From the NCBI GenBank assembly GCA_937911235.1, contig CALDPN010000009.1, positions 1 to 5,281 of the forward strand: 5,281 nt of DNA, in the 5' to 3' direction. The notes beneath the pieces are model-generated. The model did not search any database. It was not told the origin of the DNA and saw only the letters and a list, made by a program, of their open reading frames with translations. Within the stretch, counting starts at the first letter, position 1. The number at the start of each line of letters is the position of its first letter. Below, piece by piece: positions 5,204-5,281 of the stretch. A program made the translations under genes and the position numbers. Source of the DNA: an uncultured Bacteroidales bacterium. GTDB taxonomy: Bacteria; Bacteroidota; Bacteroidia; Bacteroidales; Paludibacteraceae.

Positions 5204-5281
5204 AAGTAAATGTTATTGAGAGTGATAAGACTTGGTATTTTAATCATCCCGAGGCTAGAAATTTAAAAGGTACTGCATATA
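5177..5281 (+). mobile_element. Possible 5' end of a group II intron inside the portal gene
   Basis: The portal frame is lost exactly after codon 134, where the sequence reads GTGCG (5177-5181), matching the group II intron 5' consensus GUGYG. Downstream bases can fold: ACTCT (5192-5196) with AGAGT (5219-5223), CTTGG (5231-5235) with CCGAG (5249-5253, one G-U pair), and GTACC (5185-5189) with GGTAC (5269-5273). The window ends before domain V or any reverse transcriptase. One other frame stays open from 5155 to the edge (it includes MVPDSNLKVNV), so a frameshift or a fusion to another coding segment remains possible. Confidence 0.35.

Overview
The window looks like a low-GC Bacteroidales (Bacteroidota) chromosome segment that runs into phage-derived DNA at its right edge. 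The bacterial assignment rests on several exact TAnnTTTG -7 boxes, three of them with a TTG about 19-20 bp upstream. There is also no Shine-Dalgarno sequence before the starts I checked, and the genes are Bacteroidales-type (MeaB, Lrp/AsnC, a Crp-like regulator, a PnuC-type transporter with a thiamine pyrophosphokinase, and a META-domain lipoprotein). The right edge is recognisable by family as the N-terminal part of a crAss-like phage portal protein.

Layout. 1-529 (+) is the 3' half of meaB, the GTPase chaperone of the B12-dependent methylmalonyl-CoA mutase, ending at a strong hairpin (551-581). 588-1194 (-) is a RelE/HigB-like (Gp49-family) toxin followed by an overlapping XRE antitoxin. 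This pair has its own promoter and a palindrome fit to be its operator. 1233-1533 has no protein gene, but it holds a possible small RNA transcription unit (promoter, two hairpins, short U tail) and the terminator of the next gene. 1534-2013 (-) is an Lrp/AsnC regulator, and 2014-2175 is a divergent promoter region. 2176-4080 (+) is a tight three-gene operon: Crp/Fnr-like regulator, PnuC/PnuT-type transporter and thiamine pyrophosphokinase. A heptanucleotide tandem repeat follows at 4081-4122, then a META-domain lipoprotein (4209-4622) and two tandem terminators (4632-4707).

From about 4708 the character changes. A -7 box and start codon lead into a gene whose first 134 codons read as a crAss-like portal protein and whose eight arginines are all AGA. 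That reading frame then collapses at 5177, exactly where the sequence reads GTGCG, the 5' consensus of group II introns. A frameshift, recombination or chimeric assembly are the competing explanations. The portal gene next to a bacterial lipoprotein gene, without visible terminase or integrase, is the most unusual part of the window. It is either an integrated or captured crAss-like phage segment or an assembly join.

Functionally, the transporter and kinase make a plausible thiamine salvage pair (uptake, then trapping as thiamine diphosphate), co-transcribed with a Crp-like regulator and lacking a visible TPP riboswitch. The kinase has Cys where the family usually has Asp in its RxDH-type motif, and the regulator has a shortened helix-turn-helix; both deserve checking.
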